Below are positions 60,056 through 64,000 of a DNA stretch of 64,000 bases, piece after piece (the first letter of the stretch is position 1; each line of letters begins with the position of its first letter). Location of the stretch: positions 426,363 through 490,362 of the forward strand of contig NZ_BBXC01000009.1 of NCBI RefSeq assembly GCF_001570525.1. Reading direction: 5' to 3'. This stretch comes from Herbidospora sakaeratensis. Its GTDB lineage: Bacteria > Actinomycetota > Actinomycetes > Streptosporangiales > Streptosporangiaceae. The notes beneath the pieces were generated by a model, which made no database searches, had not been told where the DNA came from, and saw nothing but the letters and a program-made list of their open reading frames with translations. A program made the translations under genes and the position numbers.

Positions 60056-61278
60056 GATGACCTCTGGAGGGCGGGGAGGGCGGGGGTGAACCGGGGGTTG
60101 TAGTCGCGGACCAGCGACGCCGATCGGGTCGTGCGGCCCAGCGCCTTCTCGATCTCGGCGCGGTGGTGCATGACCAGGGCGTTGCGCCAGCCGGTCGCGG
60201 TGGCCTCCTGCGCGTACCGCAGCGCCTCGGCGGAGCGGCCCGCGCGGTGCAGGGCCCAGGCGAGGGCGTCGGCGGCGACCACGTTGGGGTTGCGCCCGTA
60301 TTCGGCCTGGGCGTGGGCCACGGCTTCGGCGGGGTCGCCGTGGTCGGCTTCGAACTCGGCCCAGGTGAGGTCGTCGCGCACGCCGTTGAGGCGCATCAGG
60401 TCGCGTTGCGCCGTCAGGGTGGCCCAGCCGGGGTCGCGGCCCAGCGCTTTCAGCACCTCGCCCTGCTCGACCAGGGTCTGGGTGAGCGGGAGGCGGGCGG
60501 TGACGGCGGCGTACAGGGAAGCGGCCTTCTCCAGGTCGCCCGACAGGGCGGTGACCCGGGCCAGGCCCGCGTGGGCGGGGTCGAAGGTCGGATCGGCGGT
60601 CAGCGCCTTCGCGTAGTGGGCGCTGGCCTCGTCGTAGCGGCCCCGGCGGAGGGCGAGCTCGCCGAGGTAGTGCTCGCAGAAGGCGACGTCGGCGGGCTGG
60701 TAGGCGTCGCGGCGGGCGTGTTCGAGCATCTCCTGGGCCGTCTTCAGGTCGCCGCGCAGTTCGGCGTCGTAGGAGGCGCGGGTGAAGGACGACACCCCGG
60801 GCGCCAGGGCGATCATGTCGTCGATCGCCTCGGTGGCCTCGGGGTAGCGGCCCAGCTGGTGGTAGGAGTCGGCGAGCACCCCGTAGGCCGGCGCGCCGTA
60901 GGGGTTGACCGCGATGGCCTGCTTGGCGGTGGCGGCGGCCCGGGTGAACTCGTGGCGGCCGGCCTCCAGGGCGGCCCGGCCGGTCAGGCCCGCCGGGTTG
61001 CCGGGACGGACCTCCAGCGACCTGGCCACGGCCTGTTCGGCCTTGCCGTACCAGCTCGGGTCGCCGGTCAGCCGGGCCCTGTCGACGTAGACCGAGCCCA
61101 GCGCGGCCCAGCCGACGTAGTCGCCGGGGAGCCGGCGCAGCCGTTCCTGCAACGGGTCCGACGAGACCGCGATCACGTCGGCGGAGGGACGCGGGGAGAG
61201 CATGGCGGCGGCCGTGATGGCGATGGTCCCGGCGAGGATCCCGGCCAGCGCCACGCCGCCGCGCTTGAGGAAGCGCAT
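60052..61278 (-). CDS. TPR protein with N-terminal membrane anchor
   Basis: A 408-residue protein with an N-terminal hydrophobic segment (RGGVALAGILAGTIAITAAAMLS) and many TPR units (WAALGSVYVDRARL, GYPAYGVLADSYHQLGRYPEA, CEHYLGELALRRGRYDEA). It would scaffold other proteins at the outer face or in the membrane. It lies between DUF4331 and NicO genes and is coupled to the latter by a four-base overlap. The ATG at 61278 is preferred over an upstream start. Confidence 0.85.
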   Translation of the reverse strand: MRFLKRGGVALAGILAGTIAITAAAMLSPRPSADVIAVSSDPLQERLRRLPGDYVGWAALGSVYVDRARLTGDPSWYGKAEQAVARSLEVRPGNPAGLTGRAALEAGRHEFTRAAATAKQAIAVNPYGAPAYGVLADSYHQLGRYPEATEAIDDMIALAPGVSSFTRASYDAELRGDLKTAQEMLEHARRDAYQPADVAFCEHYLGELALRRGRYDEASAHYAKALTADPTFDPAHAGLARVTALSGDLEKAASLYAAVTARLPLTQTLVEQGEVLKALGRDPGWATLTAQRDLMRLNGVRDDLTWAEFEADHGDPAEAVAHAQAEYGRNPNVVAADALAWALHRAGRSAEALRYAQEATATGWRNALVMHHRAEIEKALGRTTRSASLVRDYNPRFTPALPALQRSS

Positions 61279-61349
61279 GGCAGGGCTCCAGAGAGAGAAG
61301 GAGAGGGCGCCGCCGCGGAGAGGGGCGCGGCGGCGGTGGGACACGTGGA

Positions 61350-62741
61350 TCAGGATCCGGAGAAGGTCCGGTTCACGGCCACGTTGCTCGGGCCGGGGAT
61401 GTACGGGAACGTCGACAACGCGGGCTGGTCGTTGGCGTCGACCTTGTCACCGGCCGCCAGCGCCGGCACCAGCTGACCGGTCTGCGCCGCGCCGGCCATG
61501 GCCTGGATCGCGATGTCGACCACGTCGTCGCCCAGCCGCCGCCCGTTCGGGAAGCCCTGCAGGTCGCCGCCGAGCACGCCGAGACGGTTCGGGTTGGCCG
61601 TCACCGGCACGGCCATGTTCAGCCGCAACATCTCGGCCGGGCGCAACTTTCCGGCGTCCTTGTTGAGCGTCTGGGAGTTGAGGTCGGCGTTGATGGGGCC
61701 GTTGCCCTTCGCGATGCCGGTCAGGAAGATCTCGACCAGGTCGTTGCGCGGGGTCTTGGGCGCCTTCAGGCCGTAGATGCCCTCCAGCAGCTTCGGCAGC
61801 TCGGGGTCGGTGACCCGCTTGACCACCTCGGGGATCGAGGCGTCCTTGTCGGGGCTGATCGAGTTGAAGGCGTCCTTCAGGCCCGCCGGCACCACGACCT
61901 CGTTGACCAGCGGCTGGCCGAGGCGCGACACCTGCACGTAGCCCTTCGGCGACCACTTGTCGGTGGTGGCCCAGACGCCCACGACCGGGTTGCGCGACAC
62001 GTTGCCGCGCAGGGCGATCTCCTTCTTCGGCACCTGCAGCGCCAGCGTGTGCACGTTGTAGCCGCGGGTGGTGTCCTGGCCGACCTCCGACAGGTCGCCG
62101 CCGTAGAGCAGGTCGAAGACGCGCAGGTCGAGGAAGAACGCCTCGTCCGACTGGCCGGCGAACTGCTTTCCGCCGCCCTTGATCGAGTCGACGGCCTGGT
62201 TGCGGAGCACGGAGTAGTCGGGCATCGAGGCCCGGCCGACGTTGCTGGGCGCGACCGTCCCGGTGCCGATGACCGTCGCGCCGCGGTGGGTGATCTTCCT
62301 GAGTGTGTACGACTGCCTGAACAGCAGGTTGGGGTCGTTCAGCGACGTGACGGGCCCGTTGTTGAACAGGAACGTGGAGTTCCCGCGCTTGTCGACGTTC
62401 TTGAACGTCCACTGGTAGACGACGTCGGGCTTGGCGTCGCCGTCGTTGTCGATCTTGATGTTGTAGCGGGAGTTGACGTCGAAGAAGTAGAAGTTCGGCC
62501 CGCCGTTGGGCTCCTCGAACGGGATCCAGTTGGCCAGCAGCGTGACCGTGTCCTGCTTGTCGGGGCTGGTGAAGGCGTAGACGTCGGTGTTGTCGTTGCG
62601 CGGGTCGCCCGCGATCAGCGGGGCCTCACGGTGGGAGGAGGCGCTCGGGGCCTCCGGCCGGAGGATGACGAAGGACGCGGCGGCGAGGGCGCCCGCCACA
62701 CCCACGGCGACCATCGATCGCGGGGTGATCCGGAGCTCCAT
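61350..62741 (-). CDS. DUF4331 secreted/anchored protein
   Basis: A 463-residue exported protein. N-terminal anchor (MVAVGVAGALAAASFVI), then the DUF4331 domain starting SSHREAPLIAGDPRNDNTDVYAFTSPDK, with the typical LLANWIPFEEPNGGPNFYFFD and KEIALRGNVSRNPVVGVWATTDK. This family is widespread and of unknown function. It is first in an operon with a TPR and a NicO-type transporter gene. A GAGAGGA ribosome site precedes the ATG. Confidence 0.9.
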   Translation of the reverse strand: MELRITPRSMVAVGVAGALAAASFVILRPEAPSASSHREAPLIAGDPRNDNTDVYAFTSPDKQDTVTLLANWIPFEEPNGGPNFYFFDVNSRYNIKIDNDGDAKPDVVYQWTFKNVDKRGNSTFLFNNGPVTSLNDPNLLFRQSYTLRKITHRGATVIGTGTVAPSNVGRASMPDYSVLRNQAVDSIKGGGKQFAGQSDEAFFLDLRVFDLLYGGDLSEVGQDTTRGYNVHTLALQVPKKEIALRGNVSRNPVVGVWATTDKWSPKGYVQVSRLGQPLVNEVVVPAGLKDAFNSISPDKDASIPEVVKRVTDPELPKLLEGIYGLKAPKTPRNDLVEIFLTGIAKGNGPINADLNSQTLNKDAGKLRPAEMLRLNMAVPVTANPNRLGVLGGDLQGFPNGRRLGDDVVDIAIQAMAGAAQTGQLVPALAAGDKVDANDQPALSTFPYIPGPSNVAVNRTFSGS

Positions 62742-62847
62742 GACGATGAAGTCCTCTCGGGACGTCGGGACTGGTTTGGGGAGGGTCCGGCCGGAGTCCT
62801 CGCCCGCCTATTCGCCCCGTCGCCGCGATCGGATTGGTGCCGATTCC

Positions 62848-62882
62848 AAAAAAGACGGCCCCCTCCGCCGGAGGGGGCCGTC
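62848..62882 (-). terminator. intrinsic terminator of the GH5 gene
   Basis: A 13-base perfect stem (GACGGCCCCCTCC at 62854-62866 with GGAGGGGGCCGTC at 62870-62882) and a three-base loop, followed on the minus strand by six T. It lies seven bases beyond the stop codon of the CBM2-containing gene, a classic rho-independent terminator. Confidence 0.92.
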
Positions 62883-62889
62883 GAAGGCA

Positions 62890-64000
62890 CTACGCGCAGG
62901 TGTACGACGAGACCGTCGCGGTGTTCCCGTTGGGCCGCGACACCTGGAACCCGAACGACGTGCTCGCGCCGGAGCCGAGCGTGCCGTTGTAGCCCATGTT
63001 CGTCGCGGTCACCGTCTGCCCGGAGACGGTGACGTTGGCGTTCCACGAGCCCGACAGGGTGTGCCCGGAGGGCAGCGTGAACGTGACCGTCCACGACGTG
63101 CGCGCCGTGGTCCCGTTGGTCACGGTCACCGGCTGGACGACGTAGCCGTTGCCCCACTGGCTCTGCACGGTCCCGGTCGCGGTGCAGCCGCCCGACGTGC
63201 CGCCGGTGGTGGTGAACGTGACCGACGACGAGTTGGCCGACAGGTTCCCGGCCCCGTCGCGGGCCCGGACGTAAACCGTGTAAGCGGTGTTGGCCGAGAG
63301 CCCGGTCAGCGTCGCCGAGTTGGTCGTCGTGGTGGCCAGCTGGGTGCCGTTGGAGCGGTAGACGTTGTACCCGGCCAGGCCCGACCCGCCGGAGTCGGTC
63401 GAGGCCGTCCAGCTGAGCGACGCGCCCGAGGAGGTGACTCCGGACACGGTCGGGGTGCCCGGGGTGGTCGGCGCGGTCGTGTCGGACGGCGCGGCGCTGG
63501 TCGTGAACGTGACCGACGACGAGTTGCCCGACAGGTTCCCGGCCCCGTCACGGGCCCGGACATAAACCGTGTAAGCGGTCGACGGCGTCAGCCCGGTGAG
63601 CGCCAGCGAGTTCGTGGTGGAGGTGCCGAGCTGGGTGCCGTTGGAGCGGTAGACGTTGTACCCGGCCAGGCCCGATCCGCCGGAGTCGGTCGAGGCCGTC
63701 CACGACAACGACGCGCCGGTCGAGGTGACCGACGAGGCGGTGGGGGCGCCCGGCGTGGTCGGCGGGGTGGTGTCGGTCGGCTGGCCGCCGCCGCACATGG
63801 TGCACTCCACGGCCGTGGACGCGATGCCGTTGGCCCCGTTGAACAGGCGCGTTCCCCAGGAGGTCAGCTGGTTGGGGTTGAAGTTGGTGACCTGGTCGAG
63901 GTACTCGACGCCGCCGCCGTTGCCCGACCACGACCAGCCCAGGTAGCCGATGCCGCGCGCCTGCGCCTCGGACATGATCGTGTCCTCGTCGGGGTTGCCG
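62890..64000 (-). CDS. secreted GH5 mannanase-like enzyme, C-terminal part (FN3-FN3-CBM2)
   Basis: The 3' portion of an exported polysaccharidase; the 5' part lies beyond the window edge. The visible N-terminal end (DTIMSEAQARGIGYLGWSWSGNGGGVEYLDQVTNF...GANGIAST) is the end of a GH5 (mannanase/cellulase) catalytic domain. Two nearly identical FN3 domains follow, then a CBM2 domain (CTATGTVQSQWGNGYVVQPVTVTNGTTARTSWTVTFTLPSGHTLSGSWN) with cysteines near both ends. It degrades mannan or cellulose outside the cell. Confidence 0.9.
   Translation of the reverse strand, partial: GNPDEDTIMSEAQARGIGYLGWSWSGNGGGVEYLDQVTNFNPNQLTSWGTRLFNGANGIASTAVECTMCGGGQPTDTTPPTTPGAPTASSVTSTGASLSWTASTDSGGSGLAGYNVYRSNGTQLGTSTTNSLALTGLTPSTAYTVYVRARDGAGNLSGNSSSVTFTTSAAPSDTTAPTTPGTPTVSGVTSSGASLSWTASTDSGGSGLAGYNVYRSNGTQLATTTTNSATLTGLSANTAYTVYVRARDGAGNLSANSSSVTFTTTGGTSGGCTATGTVQSQWGNGYVVQPVTVTNGTTARTSWTVTFTLPSGHTLSGSWNANVTVSGQTVTATNMGYNGTLGSGASTSFGFQVSRPNGNTATVSSYTCA
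63193..63775 (-). repeat. duplicated fibronectin type III modules
   Basis: Two tandem units of about 290 bases encode FN3 domains (core WTASTDSGGSGLAGYNVYRSNGTQ, and TAYTVYVRARDGAGNLS) that differ at only a few residues. DNA identity is high, so the duplication is recent. Confidence 0.85.

Overview
The window is GC-rich chromosomal DNA of a filamentous-type actinobacterium, most probably of the order Streptosporangiales. This is an inference from gene content: a mec-cysO-cysM cysteine route, DUF3039, DUF2017, DUF3618 and DUF3352 proteins, paired DUF6286/AmaP-like proteins, a GH5-FN3-CBM2 mannanase-like enzyme, frequent GTG/TTG starts and many 4-base stop/start overlaps. No marker gene fixes genus or species. 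There is no rRNA, no IS element with a transposase and no CRISPR array.

1-13.3 kb: a thioredoxin-like/TPR protein, malic enzyme, a striking LPXTG-anchored Trp/His-rich repeat protein, YqgE, a TetR/MFS efflux pair followed by two decayed tandem copies of the TetR gene tail, a DUF3039 protein, a secreted M43 metalloprotease, an SF2 helicase with a GNAT enzyme, and a PP2C-like protein with a small membrane protein. 13.6-26 kb: NAD salvage (pncA, pncB), clpS-DUF2017, the sulfur-carrier cysteine route (mec, cysO, cysM), a DUF3352 protein, a thioesterase, murI, an MBL hydrolase, rph, an XTP/dITP pyrophosphatase and a membrane-bound molybdopterin oxidoreductase. 25.9-27 kb: a compact papain-fold deamidase toxin and its probable YrhB/Imm35-type immunity protein. 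27-32.2 kb: histidine kinase, response regulator and a MacB-like ABC transporter.

32.3-39.5 kb: small regulators with visible operators (MarR/FMN reductase; TetR/SDR with three operator copies), a secreted propeller-like protein, and an unnamed two-gene module whose proteins appear to share a domain. 39.5-42.6 kb is the most accessory stretch: an RHH-Doc toxin-antitoxin pair, a truncated second Doc copy, two copies of a 0.2-kb direct repeat, foreign-looking small genes, and a tRNA whose anticodon reads UAG although it lacks the long variable arm of a leucine tRNA.

42.6-64 kb: Bcp peroxiredoxin, DUF3618 protein, an alanine-racemase-fold enzyme, DUF6286/AmaP-like pair, a membrane glycosyltransferase-like protein, a glycine-riboswitch-controlled gcvT-gcvH-sdaA operon, a polyamine/gamma-glutamyl catabolic operon (glutamine-synthetase-like, ALDH, SDR, PuuD-like) divergent from a GntR/FCD regulator, a CsbD-like small protein, an FAD oxidoreductase, a NicO-type metal exporter/importer with a hexanucleotide His repeat in an operon with TPR and DUF4331 proteins, and the 3' part of a secreted GH5 enzyme cut by the window edge.
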